Assembly (NCBI RefSeq): GCF_964340395.1
Contig: NC_135552.1
Span: 24,859,681-24,923,680 of the forward strand
Direction: 5' to 3'
From: Glandiceps talaboti
Lineage: Eukaryota > Hemichordata > Enteropneusta > Spengelidae
Length of the DNA: 64,000 bases
Below, piece by piece: positions 20,101 through 30,586 of this stretch; position 1 is the stretch's first letter, and every line of letters starts with the position of its first letter. A program made the translations under genes and the position numbers. The notes under the pieces were generated by a model, which worked only from the letters and a program-made list of their open reading frames with translations, was not told the DNA's origin and ran no database searches.

Positions 20101-22604
20101 TTTACAAGACATTTAACCGTTTCCACGCCTTTTCAGTCATATAATTACATACCAATATCCCAAAATGGTTCAGCAAACGCATGCTAATCTTACGGAGAAG
20201 TATCCTGCGAACAATCACATTCAAATGTATTGATATCACATTTAATCACATTTGCGCAATTGCATATTTATTGATCTTTTATTGATTTACCATTCAAATT
20301 CTAAAGTGTTTACAACACATTTAAAATTTCGATAGGGTGAACTTTAATATGTACATTTGATATCCCCTTTATTCTCCACTCTTCGAAATGAAATCATCGC
20401 ACTGACAGATATCCATCGGTGGAAAAATAAACTGTCTTCTTGTCAGAACCATTAAAAAGAAATTACATTTAATTCAATTACGGTTAGAATTCTTGATTAC
20501 ATTTCGATAATTTGATATTGATAAATTTCTTCTTTTTTTATCATGCGCATTATTGATGATTCAACTGATCCAAAAACTAAAAAAGTAACATCTAATAAGA
20601 AAACTGAAGAAACGTTTATTTCCGTGTTTTTGTGTGTATTTTGTAATCAGTATATCATTGACTTTACATAAAAGGTATAGAAAGGCACAAGCAAGTTTCA
20701 AAAAGATTGAAAGTTTATACCGACGTATTAGAAGAACTTGAGTAAGGTTTAAACGCCACGGCTATACATAAACTTGCGCTTCGACAATGATTTTACGTTC
20801 AACATAAACATATGACCGTAACGATTGGTTTACAGCTATATAATACTTCAAGGTGAGTGAAAGTAGTGTCCTGACTGCTGCCATTACACTGCTGTTGGTT
20901 TGTCCGAGCCATTCTGGTATGTATCAATGTTGTTATCACAAAGGTAGTTCATGCGTATCTGAAAAATAAGTAAATTTGGAAATGTTACAATTCATAATGA
21001 TAACTTTATCTTTCAGTAAGTACCCTTATTTAGCATTACTATTTCAAAATTGCCTGACTTTAAATGGAATGGATATATGTTTTACGAATAATTGTGATGA
21101 CGATACTTGTTTAAATTTTTATATTACTGAACAGGCTTACATGAGCAAACCAGTCCAGGAAAACAAAGTGTGGCAATCACATAAAGCTATCGAGGACGGG
21201 AAAAAGAAGTGAAGGCTGTTCGTGCCTTAATATATGATTTCCAGCATTGAGTAGATGCTATTTAGGAATAGACTTCGACAATAACAAATACTAAGCTATG
21301 CAATAAACGTCAACACAGAAAGGTAGTTGCTTGAGACAAAATGTACAATTCCATTTCCATTGCATTTTAAGTCAGATATTTGAAAACCAAACAAAGTGTA
21401 CGGAAAAAATGCCATTCAATGGTCATTCAATAGATTACTATTAACGAACAATGGTGTATTGACAGTTATTAATTGGTCACGTTTACCATTACTATATTGC
21501 ATTCATTTTAAAGGTGAAAGGAGGGATGCTACTTATAAACGTACGCAATAACCATTGAATGTCTTACTGTATGTTGAATAGAAATGCGACTATCCTTTTA
21601 ATAACATGTTTTTCATAGAGTTCTTGTCAAAATGTGTTACAAAAATGAAGAAATATCACCATAATAGTGAGAGAAATATTATGTGAAGGCGTTAAATTAA
21701 GGGAATAATGTTTTCATTTCTTTCTACTTCTCGCTTCATAGCATCCCACCGCTTATCGAATTAGACTATAAATATATGAATGTACAAGCATTTCTTACCT
21801 GACAACAATTACAAATTGAAACTTACGTATGAAATATAAGCTGTAGTTGCTTCATTCAAAGTTTTGCAAATTCATGACATTATTTTATGTCACAACAACA
21901 CTGATGAAACATGCAGCCTTTTCTGCACTTTCCAAGCTAATGTTTTCATCACATTAATAATATACAAGACATACATATGGTACTTAATCATATCAGACAC
22001 TTTTTCGTACTATAAGAACACCGAACAACTTTTATTTATGTATACACGAGCACAACATATGTTTACCTCAATACACGGAGCTTATTACGCTAATGTAGGT
22101 GTAACCAACCTTCAACTTGTAATGCTGCCAATGACGTGATTCACAACGCTTAACGGTATTATGCAATAATTTTACTGTTTTGAAGAAATCGATTAGTGAT
22201 ATATCTAAAGATGCTAAGGACTGTGCAATTTGATATATGAGATTTGGCAGGTTGAAAACCTGATAATCGTATACTCAAGACGAGATACCAAACAGATAGC
22301 AAAATACCCTGATCTTGCAAAACAGCATGGAGGATAGGCTGTAGATTGGTTATACCCTTTCTTAATATTTCTTTTATTCTGAGAAAAGACTGTCGCTTTT
22401 AAGTCATGTGGACAACTGTAATTATCAAATCTTATTACTTTGGAAGACAAGTATACATGAGAAGTTGAAAACGGCGAAAGAAGCATACATATAACTAAAT
22501 GCAAATTCACGAACATTTCTTGCAAAATGTCATGCTTCAAGGCTACAAGCAAGCAACACTTTAAAACGCATGCTATAATGTTTTGAGTTGGATTAAAGGG
22601 CATG
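20101..22604. other. Intergenic DNA downstream of gene B
   Basis: I see no supported gene or element apart from the gene B polyadenylation signal. Confidence 0.5.
22373..22378 (-). promoter_or_regulatory. Polyadenylation signal AATAAA, gene B
   Basis: The canonical hexamer on the minus strand lies about 230 bp downstream of the gene B stop. That is a normal 3' UTR distance. In an AT-rich genome chance occurrence is common. Confidence 0.4.
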
Positions 22605-22835
22605 TTAAGAAAGCCTTGGTTTTAATATTCGTAAAACATTCCACGTCAGCGTTCGACGTTCTGTCTTTCTGAGAGCACAGTCGGAATGCATATATTGTCG
22701 ATTAATAAGTGAGTACCTAGGTTGATCAAAAGAAGAGAGTTTCCGCCAGCAGCAGCAGACAAGGTCACAGCTGCAAGTGCAGAAAGCGGTACAGCCAGGA
22801 TGATTGCGTGCATTGGACGTTGTTGAGTCAGTGAC
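22605..22835 (-). CDS. Gene B exon 12: cysteine-rich C-terminal tail and stop
   Basis: The acceptor is tgtaccccccag; TAA is the complement of 22605-22607. Phase 0 in; 76 codons plus stop. It encodes TSNARN, then [17 protein letters not shown], and then a diverged extension with several Arg and Lys. The first 30 codons are clearly homologous to gene A exon 12. After that the two differ by a 4-bp offset, so the distal tails are unrelated in sequence. Confidence 0.62.
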   Translation of the reverse strand, partial: VTDSTTSNARNHPGCTAFCTCSCDLVCCCWRKLSSFDQPRYSLINRQYMHSDCALRKTERRTLTWNVLRILKPRLS

Positions 22836-25800
22836 CTGGGGGGTACAACATGGCTACCATTATCGCAGAGAGAAACAGTGATTAGATGAAGGTATTAGTG
22901 TATAAACGAGGATTGGTTGTGATTTTGTGCATGTATATGTATGTTTGTACATGTTCATGTGTGTGTCCATGATTGTTCATGCATGTATGCATGACATGCC
23001 TGCAAATTAAATACATACGATTTAAAGCTTCGGCAAAATGCCATATGCTTGCACAATGCATATGATAAGAGAGAAGCGTAGACGTACTAGTGCCAAATCC
23101 TTTAATATGGGCGACAGCAACCAATACTTTGATATCTAAACGCACATGTAGCAACAAATCATCACGAAAACCAAAGCGACCGATTCGCAAAGTGACATGA
23201 AAACCAAACTAGGTTGTAGAGTAAACATCTTGTGACATCGCAAGACTTACGTATTGAAGTTTATCTTTCCAAGACTGAGAACGACAGGGTGCACGTAAAC
23301 GTCCATTCGGCTACAAATGCAAAGAAGCAAGCCGTCTAAGAAATTGCATGAACATTCCAGTCAAATGTCTCCAAAATGCATGTCAAAGGTGTTGGTTTCA
23401 AAAATATGACGTATGAAGAATGTCTTATCGACCATGCTTCACAGCATGCACTGACATGCTCAACGATGCCGATTGAAATGGAGCTTTTAATTTTTCTCGT
23501 ATATTATAATACCCTCCATATAAAACTACGAAATAGCTTGGCAAACATGTTAGATGGAGTGATTTGCATAAAACGTAAAAAAGGAAAAGGATAGTATTGA
23601 AACATGCAAATATATGAAATATGACAGGCAATGTAATACATGCTCGTATGTTAGTTGGTATTTACAACAATGTAGCTGTTGCTCGATAGATATGCAAGAT
23701 CGTGTTGAATAATAAGGTAGTTGTAATTTCGATAAAAACGTGTTCATGTTGACATCGATATCTGACATCACTTTTTTAGAATGCATTAACACGTGTATTC
23801 AAATTACAAGCAACTCTGATTTTGATTTCTCACTACTGATATAAAAGACATCTAGTTCGTGCAATCTGCGTTTCCCCTAGCCGTCATTGCTCGTATCCAC
23901 ACACTAATTATCTCAATCCTTATTACTCGCACACACAACTGCAAGAATAGCCTACGTTACATATCTTCACAAAGAAGTGTCGAAGGTCATAGGAGGAGTA
24001 AACAAATCTTACTAATTATTCCTCACAACGTGTTGCAACAGAACTATGTCTACGTGTTACTATTAACCTCAGATAAGATACGTTGAAATAAACGTATGAA
24101 GGAATGCGAATTGGAGTTCATTTACCTCTGACGTGTGAGTATATGTTCCTCGTCTCGTTGATAGACTTCTTGAATCACGCCAGCCTGACCACTTTCTTTT
24201 TATGGCTCGTTGGACCTAACGGATACAAAAGTTAAGGGGCTTTACGTCCATCAACGTCAAATATGTAGGGAATGATATAGATTTTAATGCAAAAGAAGAA
24301 TGTCTTTTCTCGTGTATGTAATTACGCATGATGCTTTATTTGAAATTTTACTAGGTAGTATGTTTGACATCTAGGCAACCGTTTGGAATATTCACTGTAT
24401 AATTTATACGACTCATTATGTATACAATACGTTCAACACATGTGTTGAGTCGTATGTTACTCCCCCTGCCTCCTCCCTCCTTCCCACCTTCTTCCACCCA
24501 CCCAGTCAGTCAACCATCAATCCAGCCCGCATACATCTATCTATCCATGCATCCATCCATCCACCCACCCACTTATCCATCCATCCATCCATCCATCCAG
24601 GCAGCGCACCCCGCTATTTTATTAGATTCTACTTACCTCACTGTTAAAAAAGCAAAAAATAAGTGCGCAGACAAATCCCTGGAATGTTACTAATATACTC
24701 GTGCCATAACCATACAGGTAAAGAACCCATGAATCTGCGGTAGCATCGGGTCGATCTGGTATGAACAAGAGATTGACAACGCCCAGAAGAGGTACTAGCA
24801 CCATTGCTGCTTTTACAGCTTTCCTGTAAAACAAACAAGCAAACGTTGCTGTGTCAGTCGTTCGTAATTCCGATGCAATTATCTGGTTGCTATGTTATGC
24901 AGAAATAAGTGGATCTATAAGAGAACGGAGTCACATCTAATCATACGTACCGAAGAGACATTACTGGAAAATGTATTCTCACGATTATGTTTGTTTTGAT
25001 TAAGGCTGAAATTTGCACTGTCATATTCTACAATATCTTTAAACCTCATACAATATGAAAGAATACATATCATAAATGCAACAACATTACACAGACATTA
25101 TTTTTTATTGAGATTCATGATTATACTTTTGTGTTCCAAAATATATGGCTTTTAACCTTTTCGCAAACATTTCCTCGTGTGTATGAATTATTTCAGCTTT
25201 TAACAAGTAAAAGCTGAAAACAAACTATTAAATCACAACACTGAGACTGTTGCTACAGTTGTTTTTCTTATACGTACGTTCCTGTTATTGTAGAATGGGT
25301 TACTTAAATGTTAAGATTTGATGAATCAGATCACGAATTAAAAGAAACATTATACGTACTTGACTTGCATGGTGTCCGCGGTGTTACTTTCTCTCATCTT
25401 TGTAATCAGTACTCTGACGATATTTATCAGGAATATAAGGTTCACCTGTTGAAGGAAGGAAAATAGAAGAAGTATGTAGTAACATATAATTGTGAAGAAT
25501 GAGAATGATTAGGAGTACGGCTTTTACTCTTCATTAGATGAACCTTTTGAGAACGAAACCTTCATGCACATATGGATTTTTGTGAACAGGTGTTTTTGAA
25601 ATAATCAATGCATACTGCACATAGCACCTTTTAGTTGAATCATAGACACTGGAGAAAAATCGAACATCATACATGGAATGAGTTAGACGAATAATGGACA
25701 CGTCATGTACAATGTTCATTTGACGGCATTCGTTGTTGCTAGTACGCACGGATTTCACAAATAATTATACTCCAACCATCCCAAACATTACATTTTGAAA

Positions 25801-28800
25801 CAAAAGGCTGCATAATGGTTCAATAATTGGAGAAACTTAAAACTTACGAACAGAAGAGCATTACGTGGACCTTCTATTATCCAGTAGTATGGTGAGAATA
25901 CATAACCAAGCCAGCATCTGCGAAAATAACAATTTAGTGATAAATAACAGACTGAGTTCTAATTTCTTTATGGCATAGATACTAAAAGGTACTCTAATTG
26001 TTTATTACACATCTGTATACATAGCTTGATCATAATTCCTGCACTTGAGCATCAGAATTTAATACAACATATTTGTTTTCATGTTCAGTTTCTTTTATAA
26101 AGTATACCAACATGATATCATGTGCTACATGTGACAATTTGTTGAATGTGAGTGAAGCCTTATGTGATGACCCCATTGATTCAATGTACCCTATAGTATG
26201 TATAATTGTATGTCATTACTCTCACCAATGATTTATGATTGTACCAACAATGGAGCTGGATTATTACCACATTAGATGTTATATTAAGAGTAAGGTTATT
26301 GTACTCACTCCGCCTGTTGTTCAGATGTATAATGCGTCACGATGGCCCACGCAGTTACTGGGATTAAAGCAACGACTATTGGCAGAACAGAAATTAGAAG
26401 AAAGATATAAAGTCAGTAACAATGCATAACATGAGACAAAGTAAAGATTATAGTAATATCATTAATATTTACAATGCAGGAAAATCTTAATTTGGTTTTC
26501 CTCTTCGTAATTTCACCTAGTTGTATTATTAACCATTTTTCACTTCCTTTTAACTTTTCCTCGATAAGATACGTACAATTACTTATGCATAATACTACAC
26601 GATTAGCTCAAAATAAATAAATAAATCTATTCATTGTGTTTATTAAAAAAAACAATAAATTATAAAACCAACTTATCAATCAAAACCAATCAATCAATCT
26701 ATCTATCTATCAATCTATCAATCAATCAATCAATCAATCAATCAACAAATCAATCAATCAATCAATCTTTGACTGTTTGGACAAATATGGTTCTACTTCT
26801 CTGAAATATAATAAACGATTGAAGTATAATATCATTAAGGGATAACTAATCACGATCATATTTATTTTTCATTTAAATTAAATAGTTACCAACTGTATAA
26901 CTCTGTCACGAGGCAACCAATTAATTCATTTTGAATGAAACATCTTATGATAGACACATTAATAGGTTGTCATTGTATGTGTATAATACGTACCCCAGCC
27001 AATTACGTAGTACAGTTTAAAGTTTGGTTTTCGAAACACAGCAGCTGTTATCAATCTGTGTAAGTAAAAACCTTCCACAAAGTTCCACGAGAAGACACAG
27101 AACCTAGTATACTCCATTAAGAATACTGATGTTTCACATAATATTGGCTATATGAAAGGGAAGCACAAACATATGGATAGAATGAGAGCATACCTATATT
27201 GACTTAGCTTTGAACTGAGGTATAGTCTAATGACAAAATGTATTAGTGATTATGTGGTTTCGATAACGTGGTAATTCCTCCTAATAAGCTGTATATAGTG
27301 ACAATGCTAATAATAAAACATAGACGTTAGAGTTCTCCCCAAAGCCTATGCTTAAACCAGTGCTGCTGGTTGTGATGGGTATATATTACAAGTGTATACA
27401 TGTTTAACAACTGATTATCACATACCGTATTTCGTATTGTTCTTTGTGACCTTGTACAGGCTTGATTAAAATCTTTTACATCTTTTGCAAGGTCAATGGA
27501 AAAGATGATATCCAACAGATTCCATATGATGTATGATATAAACAGCTGGCGGTGTATCTGTGTACGAGGACAATGAAGGCTCCTGGCATATAAATAGTAC
27601 AAGACATTACTATAATTATCGAAAACTATATCAAGTAGTTGGGATCAGTAAATATTGTAGTAAAAGGATAAACTGCATATGAGACGATGTATGGAGTATA
27701 ACTGGAACATAGACGTTATTAAAGCCCAGAGTTAGGAGAGACAGGGGGTCCCAGCTCCGCAGTCAAAACCCAAATAGCTCAAACATGCGACGCTATTGTC
27801 GTTACAATTATTCACAACAACTGGAACAAAGACTTTATTAAAGTCCAGAGCTAGGACAGACAGGTGCTCCCAGCTCCACTGTCAAAACCCAAGTTAACTC
27901 AAACATGCAACGCCATTGTCGTACAATAATTCACAATAAGCATTCTGGATGAGCTTCCTAAGATAACAATAGGTAATGCATAATTATGAGCATCATGGAA
28001 ATGAAACAAAGGACACTAAACTTGAATGACATCTCCAGACATACAATGTTAATGTACATATTGTATTGACACCCATATGAGCTTTTGCAATAAAAGATAT
28101 TCATTTCTCTAACTAGGTGCTTGGCGACATGTATAAACGGCGTCATGGTTGAACCCAAACACAGTAATTACACATTCATGACACTATTGGCCATTGCAGT
28201 TGGGTGATTTAGATATTTTCGTGATTCAGAGATTGTGTTTATTGTATTATTTTGGATGAGGATGTCATTTAGGATGTCTGTCTAAGTTAGTAATATCAAA
28301 CGTTTGATTAGAATTCAATATAATGTTATTTGAGCTGGGCTGTCATATTAATCGTTATATTAGTCTTTATTTTGATTTATCATAACGTAATAACGATTCC
28401 GCTTTGGGAGGTATTACCTATCTTATATTACCACTTGCTATTAAACGTAATGAAGTTGATTGATCAAAGTCGTGGTATTTGAGTGGGAATTAGTGTTTCC
28501 TTCTCAATAATACACATGATTGATGATAAATTTGGTACGGTTATAAAGTGAATATGTTTTCAAAATGACATGCAATGCATAACCCTTGTGAAATACATGT
28601 TAGTGGTCATGGTTCATACTTATAAATGACCATTAAAAGTAAGAGTGTCTCAGAAACTTTGGAAGGTTCCAGACACTTTGTGACGCTGTAAGTAATAATT
28701 TGTAATAATTGCGCGTATTCGCTGTGAAATGAAAATCTTCATTCAAATAAGTATTGCAAATAATTTATAAAGAGTTCACTAAAGCTGATGAAATAGTACG

Positions 28801-30586
28801 AAGTGCACGTTGTTACCTGAATGAATAGAATATAAACAACGCGATAATAAGACTGGCGAAAGAGATTGAATAGCCAATGATTTGTAGAATTTTTGTGTTT
28901 TCCACGATTCTCTGGTAAATCTAGAAATGTAAAGAAGAAAATGAACTCATTACTCCTCAAGGATGTACAAATACGTACTATTCTATCACCACAAGTACTA
29001 AAATTGCAGATACAAAGGACATGCAATTCTCGATACCTGCATAGCATTTCATCTCGGGCTAGAGGTTCAAAAAAGAACAAGAGGGTGGACTTCAGCTCAC
29101 GCGCACCTATGAATTCATCCATGTACAGCGCGTGGTGCAAAAGTCTATGCGTCGACCACGAAATCGATCGAATGTTCGCTATTTTCACAAGGCGTCAATT
29201 CTATTTGAGTTACCGACAATTTTAGATAATATTCATATAGATAATATTCATAAAAAGTATCAAGCTTATAATCTTAAAGAAATAATGACAATTGAATCGG
29301 CCATAAATGCACCTCCGAGTCATCAAAATTTGCATAGGATAAGATTAACGGAAAACCATCAACGTAAGTTATACTTGTCTTATGAATATCAAAAGAAATT
29401 CTCTATCACCACTTTTACTTTTTGAAGAGAGAGCTCCCAATGCTTACCACTACTTGCTTTTCCGTTGGATTGACGCCGAACTCTTCCCGGATTAAATATC
29501 CCGTATAATCATCAATGCACCTTAGTGCTAATTTTTCAGCACTGATATTTGTCCATTGTCCATTCGGTTGACAGTACATTTCGAGGTTTTCTGTTTGAAA
29601 AATATATATATGTTACATTATAAGACCAATAAAACAACATAGATTACATTTTGTACATCTGACTTTTGTTTTTGTACTAGGGGCATTCATACACTTTTAA
29701 TTTAAACCATTAATTCTCCAAGTAAATGCATTCGTTGGTCATGTGACCGACATCACATTCTCTCTTTTCTTGTGTTCAACTTAAAATCTTTAAGTTGTAC
29801 GGATATGTTATAATATTATGTCGTGTCGTGGTTTCTCCGTACATTCTTTAACTGTATACAGTTATTATGGATTAAAACATTTATCATAAAATATAATAAA
29901 AAAATAACGTTTTGATTGATCTTTAGGTAAATATAGTTTACTTGGAGCTATCAAAGGTATTGATGCATTTGCTTCTTCTGGTGTATTCTTATTCTTTTAC
30001 TGATATAACATTATATCGATAAGTATGGTAACCTCCTTTTCAGGACAGTGGAATTACAACTTTAAATGTTAATTGACATAACTACCTTGTAACAAGTCTA
30101 TGATTTATGTGATTCTTTTTTCGAATAACTGCTTGTATTTCCTCTAACTACAGATAAATAACAATGTGAGCCATAAAACAACATGTCTTAAGATTAATTG
30201 GTCATATTACTACTATCCTTCTCCTAAGACATGCCAACATGTGCAATACACAAATTAACAATTTTCACATGCATGCATTTGGATGTTTAAAAGCAGTTTT
30301 CAAAGACAACTCTTCCAGGGAATTGAGGGCGAAAATAAACTAATTCTTCACGTTAAGAAATACTGGTATTGATATTTGTGGGAATCACAAGTCGTCAAAA
30401 AGTGAGTCGTTTATAGTTTGAAAGTTTGAAAGGTTTTTGAATCAGAACACATACTTCCTGCTTTCCACCATTTTGTGGTTGGACAAAGGATTGATGCCGA
30501 CGAATTAGCTAGTGTAGGTGGCCAACACATTTCAACACAAAGCATGACAATGTCACTGACCATCCAATAAGCTGGACAAAAGGATC
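22605..30586 (-). CDS. PDFR: Gene B: class B (secretin-family) GPCR, PDF-receptor-like; inverted paralog of gene A, 12 exons
   Basis: Plasma-membrane neuropeptide receptor. Exons in transcript order: 30455-30586, 29448-29590, 28817-28920, 27426-27582, 26994-27147, 26309-26375, 25848-25917, 25360-25445, 24637-24823, 24126-24215, 23251-23310, 22605-22835. All have GT/AG sites and consistent phases, giving 492 codons plus TAA. Motifs in order: SFCPAYWMV and MCWPPT, NGQW, TM1 [12 protein letters not shown]2 [12 protein letters not shown]3 [10 protein letters not shown] and [53 protein letters not shown], and a Cys-rich tail. TM5-TM7 is about 90% identical to gene A, while the extracellular domain is only around 40% identical by eye. 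An AATAAA polyadenylation signal lies at 22373-22378, about 230 bp past the stop. The start is missing; a candidate upstream exon is at 60290-60350. PDFR is my best family call; calcitonin- or CRF-receptor types are less likely. Confidence 0.88.
23251..23310 (-). CDS. Gene B exon 11: short tail exon ending KDKLQY
   Basis: The acceptor is tttgcatttgtag and the donor is gtaagt. Phase 0 in and out; 20 codons encoding [20 protein letters not shown]. It is found only by homology to gene A exon 11 (NG start, KDKLQY end). It is invisible to open-reading-frame scanning. Confidence 0.78.
24126..24215 (-). CDS. Gene B exon 10: helix 8 and Arg/Ser-rich tail
   Basis: The acceptor is atccgttag and the donor is gtaaat. 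Phase 0 in and out; 90 bp, 30 codons. It encodes [18 protein letters not shown] and then [12 protein letters not shown]. It aligns along its whole length with gene A exon 10. Confidence 0.87.
24537..24600. repeat. (CATC)n microsatellite in gene B intron 9
   Basis: CATC/CACC units end about 36 bp before the gene B TM6-TM7 exon boundary, on the donor side. The plus-strand Pro/Ser/His frame is an artefact. Confidence 0.92.
24637..24823 (-). CDS. Gene B exon 9: TM6, ECL3 and TM7
   Basis: The acceptor is tgttttacag and the donor is gtaagt. Phase 2 in, phase 0 out; 187 bp. It encodes [37 protein letters not shown] and CFFNSE. NSE replaces the NGE of gene A; both forms occur in class B receptors. 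The upstream methionine in this frame is intronic, so it is not a start. Confidence 0.95.
25360..25445 (-). CDS. Gene B exon 8: end of TM5 and ICL3
   Basis: The acceptor is ccttcaacag and the donor is gtacgt. Phase 0 in, phase 2 out; 86 bp. The protein is identical to gene A exon 8: [20 protein letters not shown] and onward. The four nucleotide differences are all silent. Confidence 0.93.
25848..25917 (-). CDS. Gene B exon 7: ECL2 and first part of TM5
   Basis: The acceptor is tattttcgcag and the donor is gtaagt. Phase 2 in, phase 0 out; 70 bp. It encodes [19 protein letters not shown] and then ALLF. It is almost the same protein segment as gene A exon 7. Confidence 0.92.
26309..26375 (-). 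CDS. Gene B exon 6: rest of TM4
   Basis: The acceptor is gttctgccaatag and the donor is gtgagt. Phase 1 in, phase 2 out; 67 bp. It encodes [20 protein letters not shown] plus QA. It is two codons longer in ECL2 than gene A, and the phase is kept. Confidence 0.88.
26675..26767. repeat. (ATCA)n / (ATCT)n microsatellite in gene B intron 5
   Basis: ATCA units interrupted by a few ATCT units, between the TM3 and TM4 exons. Confidence 0.92.
26994..27147 (-). CDS. Gene B exon 5: TM3, ICL2 and start of TM4
   Basis: The acceptor is ctttcatatag and the donor is gtacgt. Phase 0 in, phase 1 out; 154 bp. It encodes [34 protein letters not shown] and VIGW. Seven of 51 residues differ from gene A. Confidence 0.93.
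27426..27582 (-). CDS. Gene B exon 4: ICL1, TM2 and ECL1
   Basis: The acceptor is atatgccag and the donor is gtatgt. Phase 2 in, phase 0 out; 157 bp. It encodes [19 protein letters not shown] and ends RTIRNT. The class B TM2 His is present. ECL1 is the most diverged part relative to gene A. Confidence 0.93.
27701..27943. repeat. Two tandem copies of a ~119-bp unit in gene B intron 3
   Basis: The unit runs from ACTGGAACA through ATTAAAG-CCAGAG, CCCAGCTCC, CAAAACCCAA and CAAACATGC-ACGC to ATTCACAA. It appears at 27701 and again at 27820, with roughly 85-90% identity by eye. Confidence 0.85.
28817..28920 (-). CDS. Gene B exon 3: TM1
   Basis: The acceptor is catttctag and the donor is gtaaca. 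Phase 0 in, phase 2 out; 104 bp, as in gene A. It encodes [20 protein letters not shown] and on to FYSFR. The longer minus-strand reading frame covering this exon at 28739-29188 is in a different frame and is not the coding one. Confidence 0.92.
29448..29590 (-). CDS. Gene B exon 2: C-terminal half of the hormone-receptor domain
   Basis: The acceptor is tttcaaacag and the donor is gtaagc. Phase 1 in, phase 0 out; 143 bp. It encodes [16 protein letters not shown], then RCIDDY and NPTEKQVV. It matches gene A exon 2 at the C-x-x-x-G-Q-W-x-N core but otherwise is much diverged. Confidence 0.9.
30455..30586 (-). CDS. Gene B exon 1 (of those seen): N-terminal half of the hormone-receptor domain
   Basis: The acceptor reads ttgtcatccatag and the donor gtatgt on the minus strand. 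Phase 1 in and out; 132 bp. It encodes [22 protein letters not shown], then [12 protein letters not shown]. It is two residues longer than gene A between the first Cys and the CWP motif. It shares the odd Cys in place of the family Asp. Confidence 0.9.

Noticed and set aside
21700-21760. Minus-strand exon-like stretch (acceptor-like AAG, then about 19 codons and TAA) as gene B counterpart of the 14807 exon
   Set aside because: Weak acceptor, and its peptide does not align with NGGHEMRYIST.
28739-29188. 149-codon minus-strand frame, the longest in the window
   Set aside because: It overlaps the TM1 exon of gene B in another frame, lacks any domain and ignores the clear splice sites.
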